A DNA stretch of 64,000 nucleotides, taken from assembly GCA_014529385.2 (NCBI GenBank), contig CM043970.1, positions 67,414,567 through 67,478,566 on the forward strand, read 5' to 3'. The notes beneath the pieces are model-generated. The model was not told the origin of the DNA, ran no database searches, and saw only the letters and a list, made by a program, of their open reading frames with translations. Each line of letters begins with the position of its first letter. Position 1 is the first letter of the stretch. The stretch comes from Adiantum capillus-veneris. Lineage: Eukaryota; Streptophyta; Polypodiopsida; Polypodiales; Pteridaceae. A program made the translations under genes and the position numbers. Below are positions 11,181 through 24,960 of this stretch, one piece after another.

Positions 11181-12489
11181 CTATCCCTCTTGCCTAGTAA
11201 GAGTCCTTAGGTAACGGCCGATTAAAAGCCATTCTCCATCATACATCTCTTCAAAAAAGACTTCAAAAACACGAGCATGAGCACCACGGCTTGCATGTAA
11301 ATGAGAAGAGGTGTAGAACTTTAAGCCCACATCATCACTAGTGGTAAGCATCTCCTCTTCATCTTCATATATAGCCCTTGACAACATATCTTCATATATA
11401 GCCCTTCATCTTCGTATATAGCCCTTGACAACATATCTGCTACAGGGTTTTTACTCCTTGCAATGTGACAAAACTCTGGGTTAAGAGACTTAATAAAGGC
11501 TATCCATCGCAGCCATGCAATGTCCGGAGTAGTACACTATGCAATCATCCCTATCAATGGTAACCTATATGTCTCTACTACAATTGAAGCACCAATAAAA
11601 TATTCCTTGTTAGACCTCAACGTAGTAGCAACACCCCAAAGTTCTCTCTTAACTTGTGGGCAACCTCTTTTACGAGCATTAAGCACTTTTGCTCCAAACT
11701 ACACTGCACACCTGTGACCATCTTCATCATCTTGACCTATAGCCCAACCAATACCTGTCGGGCTAGTATCAACAGTTAAGATCACTGGCCTTCCACACTT
11801 ATAATCAACCTTTCTCAAGGTAGGAGCCTCAAGAAGCATTGTTTTAAATTTTTTGATGGCCATTATATGAGCTTCTTCCCATACAAACCTTTTACCCTTC
11901 CCCAACAATTGGTAAAGCGCCTCTGCAACATGAGAAAAGTGCGGGAACCAAATACGATAAAATACACATGCACCCAAAATTGTTGAACCTCTCTGACTGA
12001 TGTGCATGTTTCTTTCATCTTTTGTATTGCTTCAACTTTAGCCGGCGGACTTGGCCGTCTTCCATCTGGGCCACACATATGCCCCACAATTAAAACTTCT
12101 TTAGCACCAAAATTTGATTTTGGCCCTAGTCACCCCCTCTGGTCTTTTATCTCATCTTTCAACCCTTCTTCACATCCCTTGATCATCAAATCATTGATGA
12201 AAGGCATAGTAACATGAGGAAAAAAATCCCATAGCCCCTTATTCATACCATTTATCATATGAGCTACAGAGTTAGTAGCACCCTGTGGTAAAGTGCACAT
12301 CCTTACTAATCCGAGAGGTGTACGCATTGTGGTAAGATCCTTGCTCTCTAAAGCAAGCTGAAACCGATCATATCTTGAGTAAAGATCACCCATAAAGTAG
12401 ATGGATCTTCCTACAAAGACTTCATCAAACTTGTCCACTATTGGACCTGTACCCACATTGTGGATTGTTACTTTATTGACTGGTTGCAT
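11181..12489 (-). pseudogene. gypsy copy B reverse transcriptase and RNase H
   Basis: RT is at 12130-12489: VTIHNVGTGPIVDKFDEVF, YFMGDLYSRYDRFQLALESK, MCTLPQGATNSVAHM, then MPFINDLMIKGC. The usual catalytic [FY]xDD box reads FIND, with the first aspartate changed to asparagine. RT thumb and RNase H start at 11699-12087 (PSPPAKVEAIQKMKETC, VILTVDTSPTGIGWAIG), and the RNase H to integrase linker is at 11181-11387. Frameshifts separate the pieces. The gene continues beyond CACTA-1 into integrase at 6271. Confidence 0.8.
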
Positions 12490-12527
12490 TTTCCTTTCTT
12501 GTGCAAGCTCTTTTCCATAATATTGAT

Positions 12528-12990
12528 TTATGATCCATGGTCCACAAGTGCTAAAACTGGCTCTTCAATGTCCCCAAGCTTCACAATGGTTTTTGTCCTT
12601 GCTCTAGCCCAATGAGTCCTAGAAAAGTGACTGCTAGGCACAACTTTCTCATCTTCATCGTCATTAAAATGAACATGCCTTACCTCAGATATGACTGGAT
12701 TTGAAACCACCATAGCCTTTGAATTTTCATCTTCAAATGCCTCTTCATAAGAATCCAAAATTGTTCAATGTGATGGATCATTTGGGTTTTAACCGCATCA
12801 AGTTCCTGTTCACTTGGTATTTGACATTTCCTCTTGATAATGTCAATAATCTCCTCATGAAACTCACGCTTGGCAATTCCCAAGATGTCACATGACGTGA
12901 GCTCCACTTTGCTATTGAGAATGCGCTCTTCAAAAAGCTTCTTTAGATTTGTAGCCAACTCAATGTTTGATTTCCGCTTATAGGAGGTCC
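12528..12990 (-). pseudogene. gypsy copy B protease region
   Basis: Two overlapping frames (12680-12958 and 12528-12758) carry the pre-protease block ATNLKKLFEERILN and the protease-like end EEPVLALVDHGS, where a DxGS/DHGS motif stands for the aspartic protease active site (D-[ST]-G in the family). The frame shifts near 12760. Directly downstream the sequence runs into RT with no linker, a deletion junction shared with copy C. Confidence 0.65.
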
Positions 12991-13138
12991 CGGCTTACCC
13001 TGCTTCTTATCTTTCGATGCCTCTTCCATTACCACTTATGGAGTAGGTTTGGGAGCAGGCCCTTCATCTTGCTTACTGCTAGATCTGGTTGCCTTTTTTT
13101 GATGTTCCTACAATATCTTCATCCCTTTTGCGCTTCTC

Positions 13139-14442
13139 TTATACTATGGCCTCATTAGTTTGAGACCTGGCAATAAATGCATATACTGAAATTGAATCTA
13201 TAGGATCTGCCCATCCTGTAGTTTCCCTAATGCAATTCCCAACCTGACACAATTTTCCATGAGTCACCTTGCTTGCTTCTGCAATCTTCAAAGCATAGGG
13301 CCACAAATCACCTTTAGTTCTTGCACCATCATCATTTGCATTATTGTATACCTGCAACCCATATATAGCTGCTTCTACCATAGCAACATTATGTTGTATC
13401 TCATCCGCTAACTTCTTCATACCACCCCTCCCATAATTCAAGCGGAGCTGCTCACCTGTTGCTTTGAGATGAATCTTCTTGTCTTTCCAAAAGACCACAT
13501 TTTTCTTGTAAGCTTTATCAAAATCTTCACAGTCCTTGCGTTCATGATCTTTACTATTAAACCACATGTAGTTGTCATGCGAATCTATGTGTGGAGGTCG
13601 TTGCTTGGGCTCTGAAGTGGAACCCTTGGTGCCTACCCCTTTAAGCTTAATTGCTTTTAAATTTAGATTTAATTCTTGTATACCTTTGATCAGCTCGTCA
13701 AGAACAAGCTCCTCTAATTTTTGCGTCCCAAAAGTTGACCTTTTCTTAATTTCTTCATCCGTTTTCTCTATGGGAACAACCATAATCAACTTATCCACCC
13801 TCATGTGACGCTTTACAATCATGTTAACTGCTTCAGAAACTAGCTTCCAATCAGATGTTAAACCCAATTCACCTGTTGAATCCTCAAGTAGCTGCACTAA
13901 GCTGTTTTGAAGCCATGGGTCAACAGCTTGGGCAAATAACTCTACCCATTCTCGTTTCAATGACAACTGCTCTCCTGTAGATAGCTGCTCAAATTTCTTT
14001 TCAAATTCTCGTAGGAACTCACGTGCAGATAAATCCTTGTTTTTCTATTGGATCCACTTCATAAAACTCTGCTTAGTTATGCTTTGAGAATCTTCAAGGA
14101 AATACTCCTCTTGTAATGCCTTTTTAAAATTGTGCCAGTTTCATCCTTGTCCAGCATGTATCTCCCCAATTCGAGCCCTAAGCTCTGGCACGACAATCAA
14201 GTGGAAACCTTCAACTGTTCATGATCATCAATCCCATTATCGTCCATGAATTTCTCATAAACTTTGCAATATTTTGAAACATCTCGACCTTTGAACTGCT
14301 GCAATTTTTTTGTTATTGCTTGTCGAGCTTTCCATATCCGCTCATGCAAATGAACTTGTTGTTGTGCAGTTTGTTGATGTTGCATGTAGGGAGAAAATTC
14401 TTGCATCATCGACTTGATCACCGCCTCTTGCAGTGTATTCAT
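13139..14442 (-). pseudogene. gypsy copy B gag
   Basis: Start at 14442 (MNTLQEAVIKSMMQEFSPYM), 57 nt from the LTR edge at 14499. The first frame closes at 14197 and the gag continues at 13139-13966 for 275 residues. That part has a helix-rich capsid-like stretch, the knuckle-like motif YMWFNSKDHERKDC and the block VYNNANDDGARTKGDLWPYA shared by all three copies. Frameshifts lie near 14195 and 13970-14160. Gag forms the retrotransposon particle and packages its RNA; this copy is broken. Confidence 0.75.
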
Positions 14443-14498
14443 CTTTCTTTGCTAAATTTTCCCACCCCAGCTTAGTTTCACGTTGAGTGTACCAAAGA

Positions 14499-16235
<1,737 letters not shown>

Positions 16236-16299
16236 TCCACCCCCTCTGAACTTGCACATCCTCCAACATGTGCCAACCGTCTTTACTTTTAATTTGCAT

Positions 16300-17280
16300 C
16301 CTTCAAAGCTTCATCAGACACATTGTTCGATGCATACATATCATCATCATCCTTGGCTGGTGATCTAACATTTGATCCTCAAAAATAAACTCACCTTCCC
16401 ATTTCTTGAACAATTTGATCCTTTTCCGTGCAATAGGTACTCTAAGCTCAGGGCCATCGAGCTCACATAATTTATATGTTGCATTGTCATAAACATGAAG
16501 TAAAATATATGGTCAGAACCACCGCTTGACCATCTTCCACATAGCAGAGTATTGGTTTTTTTTCCAAGCTACTATCGTAAACGAGTACCCAATATCCATC
16601 TTTGATAGCATATGGTCGTAGTCTATTCTTCTCATCAAATGCTGCTTTATTCTTCAACCTTGCCTCCTTGATCTTTTCTTTGGCTTGCTCAATATCTTCT
16701 TGATGCCTCTCAAGTTGGCGAATACATAAAACAAGAAAATATTCTGTAGAGATATCTACTTCCCATAGCATTATAGTCCAACACATAACTGCCTCCTTTT
16801 GTAGGCATAATGGGTTTCTGCCCATGCATCAATTCAAATGGCATATAACCTGTAACTGAACTATGCGTAGTGCGGTCAACCCATAAAGCAAAAGGTAGTA
16901 GCTTAGGCCAATCACGAATATGTCCTTGCCATACTTTCCTAAATCCTTAACAATAGGCGGTTCCCCTCTTTCACTTTTTCCATCACCCTCTAGATTTTAT
17001 GCCATGTAGTAAGAGACAATTTGATACCCAAATGAGAAAAGAACTCACGAGCTTCATCTACATCAAGATCTCCTCTGTCAGCAGTACACAACCATACCTG
17101 GAACTTACATCTTCAAGAAAAAAATTTGCATATAGCACTTGTAGCCTTTGTACGCAAAGCTCTTCCTTCAACCTGATTAGTGAGATCTTCTCAAGCAAGA
17201 ACAATATACCTCATCTGCCACACACCCATTGGCATGGTAATCAAATCTACTACCCACTTGTAATGCATAGCTAGTCGATA
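16300..17280 (-). pseudogene. gypsy copy C integrase remnants
   Basis: The piece at 16487-16825 has WEVDISTEYFLVLCIRQLE and NKAAFDEKNRLRPYAIKDG, aligned to copy B 5288-5839. The core at about 16940-17280 is heavily shifted but the DNA still matches copy B (for example TTGATACCC near 17030 and CACACACCCATTGGCATG near 17220). A short deletion around 17080 removes part of the catalytic core. Non-functional. Confidence 0.7.
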
Positions 17281-17513
17281 AGTAGGATGTAATCTGTCTC
17301 AATGCCATACATTAGAATATTGCTCACAGACTAAGCATGTCTCCACAAATTGAGCAAAATCTTTGTACATTCCTTTCCACTAGTAGCGGTCCTTAATTTT
17401 GACAAAAGTTTCCCATACCCCTCTTTGTCCGGCCCATAAGCTTTCATGAAACTCTTTAATCACTTGTTGTTGAGTTTCTTTATCACTCTATCCCTCTTGT
17501 ACTCTTGATCACT

Positions 17514-18535
17514 CTATCCCTCTTGCCTGATAAGAGTCCGAGTAGTACAGTTTGCAATCATCCCTATCAATGGTAAACAATATGTCTCTACTACAATTGA
17601 GGCACCAATGAAATAGTCCTTGTCAGACCTCAACGTAGTAGCAACACCACAAAGTTCTCTCTTAACTTGTGGGTAGCCTCTTTTACGAGCATTAAGCACT
17701 TTTGCTCCAAACTGGACTACATACCTGTGACCATCCTCATCATCTTGACCTATAACCCAACCAAACCTTTTGGGCTAGTGTCAACGGTTAAGATCACTAG
17801 CCTTCCACACTTATAGTAAACCTTTCTCAAGGTAGGAACCTCAAGAACCATTGTTACAAATTTTTTGATGGCCATTATATGAGCTTCTTCCCATACAAAC
17901 CTTTTACCCTTCCTTAGCAATTGGTAAAGCACCTCTGCAACATGAGCAAAGTGCGGGAACCAAATACGATAAAATACACATGCACCCAAAAATTGTTGAA
18001 CCTCTCTGACTGATGTGCATGTTTCTTTCATCGTCTGTATAGCTTCAACTTTAGCCGGCGGACTTGGCCGTCTTCCACCTAAATTTAATTTTGGCCTTGA
18101 AAGTGTCAAGTTAACTTCTTCAATCCTAGATAAAATGGAATCACAAACAGCAATATGCTGCGCAACAAATTGACGGCACCCCCTGTGGTCTTTTACCTCA
18201 GCTTTCAACCCTTCTTCACATCCCTTGATTGTCAAATCATCCATGAAAGGCATAGTAACATGAGGAAAAAAATCCCATAGCACCTTATTCAGACCATTTA
18301 TCATATGAGCTACAGAGTTAGTAGCACCCTGTGGTAAAGTGCACATCCTTACTAAAGCGAGAGGTGTACGCATTGTGGTAAGATCCTTGCTCTCTAAAGC
18401 AAGCTGAAACTGATCATATCTTGAGTAAAGATCACCCATAAAGTAGATGGATCTTCCTGCAAAGACTTCATCAAACTTGTCCACTATTGGACCTGCACCC
18501 ACATTGTGGATTGTTACTTTATTGACTAGTTGCAT
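17514..18535 (-). pseudogene. gypsy copy C reverse transcriptase and RNase H
   Basis: The 17750-18535 frame is 261 residues: VTIHNVGAGPIVDKFDEVF, MGDLYSRYDQFQLALE, MCTLPQGATNSVAHMI, and the intact RT active-site box MPFMDDLTIKGC, then PSPPAKVEAIQTMKETC and the RNase H start LVILTVDTSPKG. RNase H continues shifted at 17514-17699. Relative to copy B it keeps about 90 bp after the palm (IAVCDSILSRIEEVN) but lacks a segment around VGHMCGPDG, so the two copies carry complementary small deletions. Confidence 0.8.
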
Positions 18536-18573
18536 TTTCCTTTCTTGTGCAGGCTCTTTGCCATAAGATTGAT

Positions 18574-19005
18574 TTATGGTCCATGGTCCACAAGCGCTAA
18601 AATTGGCTCTTCAATGTCCCCAAGCTTCACAATGGTTTTTGTCCTTGCTATAGCCAAATGAGTCCTAGAAAAGTGACTCCTAGGCACAACTTTCTCATCT
18701 TCATCATCATTAAAATGAACATGCCATACCTCAGATATGGCTGGATTTGAAACCACCACAGCCTTTCACTTTTCATCTTCAAATGCCTCTTCATAAGCAT
18801 CCAAAATTGATTCAATGTGATGGATCATTTGGGTTTTAACCGCATCAGGTTCCTGCTCACTTGGTATTTGACATTTCCTCTTGATAATGTCAATAATCTC
18901 CTCATGAAACTCACGCTTGGCAATTCCCAAGATGTCACCTAACGTGAGCTCCACTTTGCTATTCAGAATGCGCTCTTCAAAAAGCTTCTTTAGATTTGTA
19001 GCCAA
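18574..19005 (-). pseudogene. gypsy copy C protease region
   Basis: Two frames (18766-19005 and 18574-18759) carry ATNLKKLFEERILNSKVELT and the protease-like end EEPILALVDHGP. Gag lies upstream; RT begins 38 nt downstream of the last frame, at the same junction as in copy B. Confidence 0.65.
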
Positions 19006-19188
19006 CTCAATGTTTGATTTCCGCTTATAGGAAGTCCCTTAGGCTTACCCTGCTTCTTATCTTTCGATGCCTCTTCCATTACCAGTTATGGAGTAGGTTT
19101 GGGAGCAAGCCCTTCATCTTGCTTACTGCTAGATCTAGTTGCCTTTTTTTGATGTTCCTACAATATCTTCATCCCTTTTGCGCTTCCC

Positions 19189-20490
19189 TTATACTATGGC
19201 TTCATTAGCTTGAGACCTAGCAATAAATGCATATACTGAAAGTGAATCTACCGGATCTACCCATCCTGTAGTTTCCCTAATGCAATTCCCAACATGACAC
19301 AATTTTCCATGAGTCACCTTGCTTTCTTCTGCAATCTTCAAAGCATAGGGCCACAAATCACCTTTAGTTCTTGCACCATCATCATATGCATTATTGTATA
19401 CCTGCAACCCATATGTAGCTGCTTCTACCATAGCAACATTAAGATGTATTTCCTCCGCTAACTTCTTCATACCACCCCTCCCAAAATTCAAGTGGAGCTG
19501 CTCACCTACTGCTTTGAGATAAATCTTCTTATCTTTCCAAAAGACCACATTTTTCTTGTAAGCTTCATCAAAATATTCACAATCCTTGAGTTCATGATCT
19601 TTACTATCAAACCACATGCAGTGGTCATCCCAATCTTTGCGTGGAGGTAGTTGCCTGGGCTTTGAAGTGGAACCCTTGGTGCCTACCCCTTTAAGCTTAA
19701 TTGATTTCAATTTTAAATTTAATTCTTGTATACCTTTGATCAGCTCGTTAAGAACAAGCTCCTCTAATTTTTGCTTCCTAGAAGTTGACCTTTCCTTAAT
19801 TTCTTCATCCATTTTCCCCATGGGAACAACCATAATCAACTTATCCACCCTCATGTGCCGCTTTATAATCATGTTAAGTGCTTCAGAAACCAGCTTCCAA
19901 TCACATGTTAAACCCAATTCACCTGTTGAATCCTCAAGTAGCTGCACCAAGCTCTTTTGAAGCTGTGGGTCAGAAGCTTGGACAAATATCTCTACCCGTT
20001 CTGGTTTCAATGACCGCTTCTCTTCTATAGATAGCTGCTCAAATTTCTTTTCAAATTCTTGTAGCAACTCATGTGCAGATAAATCCTTGTTTTTCTGCTG
20101 AATCCACTTCATAAAACTCTACTTAGTTACCCTTTGAGAATCTTCAAGGAAATACTCCTCTTGTAATGCCTTTTTGAAATTCTGTCAGTTTGATCCTTGT
20201 GCGTCATGTATCTCCCCAATCTGAGCCCTAAGATCTAGCACAACAATCAAGTGGAAACCTTCAACTGCTTCATGATCATCAATCCCATTTTCGTCCATGG
20301 ATTGCTCATAAACTTTGCAATATTTTGAAACGTTTCAACCTTCGAACCGCTGCAATTTTTTTCTTAATGCTTATGGAGCTTTCCATATCCGCTTATGCAA
20401 ATTTACTTGTTGTGCAGTCTGTTGCTGCTGCATGTAGGCAGCAAATCCCTCTCCATCATCTACTAAATCACCGCCTCTTGCAAGGTAGTC
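19189..20490 (-). pseudogene. gypsy copy C gag (best preserved)
   Basis: A 307-residue open frame covers 19189-20112, starting MKWIQQKNKDLSAHELL, with LQKSLVQLLEDSTGELG, MIIKRHMRVDKLIMVVP and the knuckle-like CMWFDSKDHELKDC. That motif has phenylalanine where the second cysteine of a CCHC knuckle would be. The N-terminal part (20113-20490) is shifted and has stops, but its DNA matches the copy B gag start. The 5' LTR edge follows at 20549. Confidence 0.75.
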
Positions 20491-20548
20491 ATCTTTCTCT
20501 GCTAGATTTTCCCACCCCGGCTCAGTTTCGCATTGGGTTCACCAAAGC

Positions 20549-20745
20549 TGTCGGGGATAATGGGTTTGCGAGGTGATCCGGGTCAACACCGGGCTACTCA
20601 TTGTGGGAAATAAGAGAGACAAGATGCACAAGACACCAACAACACAGTACATGCTTGCAGTTGATAACCTGAATGCTTTAAGCTACTAATAATTAGCTAG
20701 GGTGGAATTCGATTAAAAATGTTTACCGTTTATGGCACTAATAGA
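20549..20745 (-). repeat. gypsy LTR, right copy, truncated
   Basis: Starts TGTCGGGGATA and follows the other two LTRs for about 195 bp (to GGCACTAATAGAGT), then abruptly diverges into unrelated DNA at about 20745. Either a deletion or another insertion removed the rest of this 5' LTR. Confidence 0.8.
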
Positions 20746-20870
20746 GTCGAGAAATCTTTTGTGCATTTCTTTTGATAGGAATCTAGTGAGATGTGGTGGG
20801 TTTGAGGTTGAAAAAGGTAGAGGTGACACATGGGGAGGGGGAGAGAGAGAGTTGTCATGCGTCCGAAAGG

Positions 20871-20940
<70 letters not shown>

Positions 20941-21103
20941 TCCCATGTGTCGCGATGGAAGATGACTTTGTGCGTGTCACAATGCAGTGTGTCTAAACCA
21001 AGGGAGTAGAGATGCAATCCCTGGCGATGGTGTTTTCCGCATGAGGGGGCAAGGCCAAGCGACGTATGCAAGAGGTGATTTGCAGAGTGACATGCAAGCA
21101 AGA

Positions 21104-21161
<58 letters not shown>

Positions 21162-21339
21162 ACAAACATACAACTCCAATAATAGAAATTCACTGTGCTA
21201 CAATATTCCAATACAGACTTTACATGACAATGAAGAAGTTTTCGAGAATTAAGCTGAAATGAGCATACAAATATATTATTTATATATCATACCAAAACTG
21301 TTTACTTCACTAGGGACCCCCACAGAGTATTTCGGGAGG

Positions 21340-21370
<31 letters not shown>

Positions 21371-21783
21371 CGCGGGGAGGGGGGAAAGGTAATTGGGGAT
21401 GAAAACTTAGAAGAAGTGAGGCGAACTCGGTTATTAGAGTCGATTCGACCCTCAAGACAAGGTGCGGACTCAAAAGGATTAGGCAGGGTATTACCGTGGA
21501 GGCATGAAGAGAAGTGGGGTAAGCAACAACATAAAATTATTTATTCTAGGTCTTGGAAGAGTTGGAAGACTAACAGGGAAATTTGGCTAGAGAAAGAGAG
21601 AATGTGTGTGTAGAAACTAATCCAAATTGTAATCCTAATTGGATGTCACTACTACGGCAAGCGTTTTAAACCTAAGGTTTGCGTCAGCATTATTATTGCA
21701 AACAAGGTTGCAAGGTCAAGAAGAAATGGCAAGAACGGGGCCGGCCGAAGTTGATAGTAATGTGAACGCCCACTGCCATAAGA
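20746..21783. other. 3' flank of the GATA gene with (GA)n and poly-G
   Basis: No gene seen. It holds (GA)n at about 20872-20940 and 21109-21157, and a G-rich run at 21339-21387 with a pure stretch of about 25 G. Short open frames here come from the GA arrays. Polyadenylation of the GATA transcript is expected here but no site can be assigned. Confidence 0.7.
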
Positions 21784-23805
21784 TTAGTTAGCCAGGACAA
21801 GGCCACATGAGAGAGCCATCAACAGGAAGGCAGCCTGCTCTTCGTCTTTGGGGAAGAGGGCGTCGTCGGCATGAGGGAGGCAATTAAACACAGAAGAAGA
21901 AAATGGCTTTCTCTGTGTAGAGCGCGGCGATGGAGTCCCCGGCGATGTTACGCAGGATGATGCCTCTGTCTTCACAGGACTGCACACGTTCACATACAAT
22001 TGCGGTAACTGCTGCTTTTTCTTCTTTGCCATCTCCATCTCTCCTCCTTTTGATACCGTCATCTTTCTCTTTACTGCCTTTGACTTGGCAGCGGTAATTA
22101 CTTGCTTTGATCCTGCGCCTTTTTTCTGAGAGAAATTTGCAGCAGTCTGTTCTTCGTCGTGTAGCGCGGCAGCAATCTTCTTGGCCTTCTTTGACCTTAT
22201 CCCACATGCATTGCACAGAGACTGCATCCACAAGAAGATTTAGAAATTTTCTCATGTAACCTTTTTCAGTGTTTTTCATACAATGCATAACATCATGACC
22301 TTCTGCTCGGGAGGCACCGCATAACTAGGTAGGTACCATTGGGGGCAAGGGACCCCCGGCCCCCCCACCGGGCCGGCGGTCCTTTGCCTCCAATCGTACC
22401 TAGCTAGGTATGCCGTGTCTCCCTCACAAAAGATCATGATGTTGAGGCAAGTCATAATGTGGGAATTAGTGTGAGAATCTGGCCCAAAACCAGCTCCGTG
22501 GATAGAGCATCTCACTTTAACATAAAATGTCATATTCCCGAGCAAAATATGTATACTCCTTTACTTCTAATGTATACCTGTAGCGCAAATACATAGTGCA
22601 AGCACCCTGTAAAGAGAAGAAAACACGCAAAAAGAAAAATAAAAGAAAAGAGAAACACAAATGCACCAATACTTCAATTTAAAGCAAAGTAGACAACATC
22701 TTTTTTTTTTTTTTGCCATAAAAAGCAAGAGGAGGTTTGTATTAGAAAAGAAACAACATTACATATACATGGGAAAATGGGGGACGGGAAGTAACCGAGT
22801 GTGATTGTAAAGGGTTAAGAAGGACTGCTGTAATTAATTGTATCTAATGGCCTTTGTAACCTCCCATGAAATCTTTTGATTTTACACCTTCATAATCTTT
22901 TTTATTTCTTAAACTCAGGAAAGTCTAAACTCAAAGAATACCCCTAGACACAAACCTAAGAAGCAAGCTCAGCTAACTACTTTGGCTGTCACGAGGACCA
23001 GAGAGTTGATTTTTTCCTTTTACGTTTTCTCCTTTTTGGGGCGAGGGGGCCCCCCCCCGGGCGGGGGGGGGGGCGGGGGGGTTGATTCATCCTCAAGCGG
23101 CAAGGGACGAAGCGAGATGGCCATAAATTATAGTTCAAACCCTCGAGAGAAACTTATTCTCATACATTGTTTCCCAACATAAGTGTGACTTTCACCCTTG
23201 TTTTAGGTGAGTCATTCCATGAATAGTAGATAAGACCCTTGAGTTACTTCTTTCTCTTTCTAGTGTTTCCAATTAACAATGTGACTTTCACCTTTGTCTT
23301 AGATAAAGTCGTTCCAGCTATAGTGGCCACACATCCCCCACACATCACTCACACTAGTACAACCGACCATCTTCAACAGCCTCTCTCTCTTTTTCTCTCT
23401 CCCTCTCTATGGCGTGCATAGAGGTTCTTTCAGTTTAAGAGTTTAGCCTTCATGTGACAGATTTCGACACCTGTAAAGGGCTCCCTCTTCCGCCATATTA
23501 TGTCAGTTTAGATAGTTTAGATTTAGTCCTGGTTGTTCAACTAGAGGAGGTTTGTCAAGGAAAAAAATATATTTAAAAGCCTCTGATCTGCGCAGAAACA
23601 AAAATTCCTTACTCCTTAAGGTGTAGGTCAAAGCTTGAACAATGATCTAAAATTAAGGGCAAAGTTCACAAAATGATTTTACTAATGGATTTCTTAATTT
23701 TAATTTGCATTTACGAAAAATAAGCTGTCCCATCTAGCACTCAAAAAAAATATAAAGACTATTAAAACAGAGGAAGAAAGTGAAATAATTGCTCTCCCTC
23801 CCTCC

Positions 23806-23845
<40 letters not shown>

Positions 23846-24342
23846 TTAATTACCTTGGCACCCAAGGGCCCGCTCCTCCAAAGAGGCGTTTTGGAAGTGC
23901 CACACAGTGAGCAGGTCCGCGTGAACCCGCTGCTATTATTAATCCGACCGGCTGCCACTGGCAGTGCCTCATTTGTCCCTGCAAGATTAGAAAGCCCTAA
24001 TGGTTCCACCCTAGCAGAGATCACGTCAGAAGCCGGTCTTCCCAAACCTAACGTTAAGCATGTAAGATCATAATCATTCTCTGCATAACCTTCTTCGCCC
24101 CTCTCCTCCTTCACCTGCATGTAGCTGCAGTAAGATTCCCTGCTACAGTTCATCGAGCTTCCCATGTCCTCTGCTCCTTCCTCTTCCATAAACATTCGCA
24201 GCATCTGCGTGTAGCTAATCATTGGGGCATGTTGATTGTACGACTCCCTACTCCTCATGAAAGGAGCACCTGTAGCTGCAGCTGCCGCAGTTTCTGCTCC
24301 TGCGTTGCCATATCCGATGTTGCTCTCCATCAACGAGAACAT
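21784..24342 (-). CDS. LLM-domain B-class GATA transcription factor (GNC/GNL-like)
   Basis: Two exons, join(21784..22221, 23854..24342) on the minus strand, 308 residues. Donor AAG|GTAATTAA and acceptor GATGCAG|TCT splice in phase 0 inside the finger. The zinc finger is C144-X2-C147-X18-C166-X2-C169 with TPLWRSGPLGAK, the plant B-class pattern, followed by a basic stretch (RSKKAKK, 172-178). The C-terminus has AAFLLMALSCGL (293-304), the LLM motif of GNC and GNL/CGA1, nuclear regulators of greening and chloroplast development that bind WGATAR sites. LTLGL at 96-100 resembles the CTLSLG motif of B-GATAs and fits the LxLxL repressor pattern. I chose the first methionine of the open frame; M5 is also possible. 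It is the only convincing host gene in the window. Family assignment is sure; exact orthology is not. Confidence 0.92.
22289..22443. repeat. Long intronic inverted repeat (hairpin) in the GATA gene
   Basis: Arms 22289-22362 and 22370-22443 pair over 74 ungapped positions with 13 mismatches (61/74, about 82%), around a 7-nt loop CCCCACC. The outer ends read AACATCATG and CATGATGTT; the inner ends read CCGGCCC and GGGCCGG. It lies in the single intron, close to the exon 2 acceptor. It could be a foldback transposon (MITE), a relic of one, or a microRNA-like precursor. No target duplication was found next to it. Confidence 0.8.
23041..23085. repeat. G/C homopolymer cluster in the GATA intron
   Basis: A run of C (about nine) followed by G-runs broken by single C bases. 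Potential G-quadruplex forming or assembly-sensitive sequence. Confidence 0.85.
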
Positions 24343-24543
24343 AGTATTTATTATGCAGCTACACTCAATTAGATATCCTGCCGACCAGAAAATGCGTCAT
24401 CTTCACGTACCCTGCGTAGTGTTGAGTGACTCAAGGCATCATGAGTACGACGTGTACATTCAAGTAAGAGAGAAGTCAGCACGACATACTGATTGATGAG
24501 ACGTAGAGAAGAAAGAAAAGAAGTGTGCAGACGTTCATCAATC

Positions 24544-24581
<38 letters not shown>

Positions 24582-24960
24582 CGTGTGTGTGCGCGTGCGA
24601 ATGGGTGAGATGGAGTGATGGGGGAGAAATTCTGCGATCAACACATCATTAAAATAACTGTGTCGAGACTCGACTCGACTGAGAAGCGTGCGGCCGTGAT
24701 ATATTTGCGCGCGGCCGTGTGATAAAGAGAGAGGGAAGGGCTCGGGGGGGGACAATGAAACGATAGCAGCAACTCTACAGCTAGAGAGAGGCAGTCAATG
24801 AAAAAGACGATGATCCGCCATCAACAGCAGTACTAGAGAATGTAGGTGTGAGCTAATAAGCGGCGGGAGCGAACTCAATCAACCGCGATTAATAACGATT
24901 TCACATCCGCCAACGCGGAAAGCTGTTTTGCAGAAAACCGCCTGTCTGGCCTGTTTAGGG
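24343..24960 (-). promoter_or_regulatory. 5' region of the GATA gene
   Basis: Presumed 5' UTR and promoter. It contains (GA)n at 24546-24578, which is (CT)n on the gene strand, a feature common in plant leaders and core promoters. No TATA box or start site can be fixed from sequence alone. Upstream DNA to about 24960 is mixed in composition with no coding signal. Confidence 0.4.

Noticed and set aside
22276-22545. Extra exon in the GATA intron
   Set aside because: The open frame is created by the GC-rich hairpin; GATA exon 1 and exon 2 join in phase across the finger without it.
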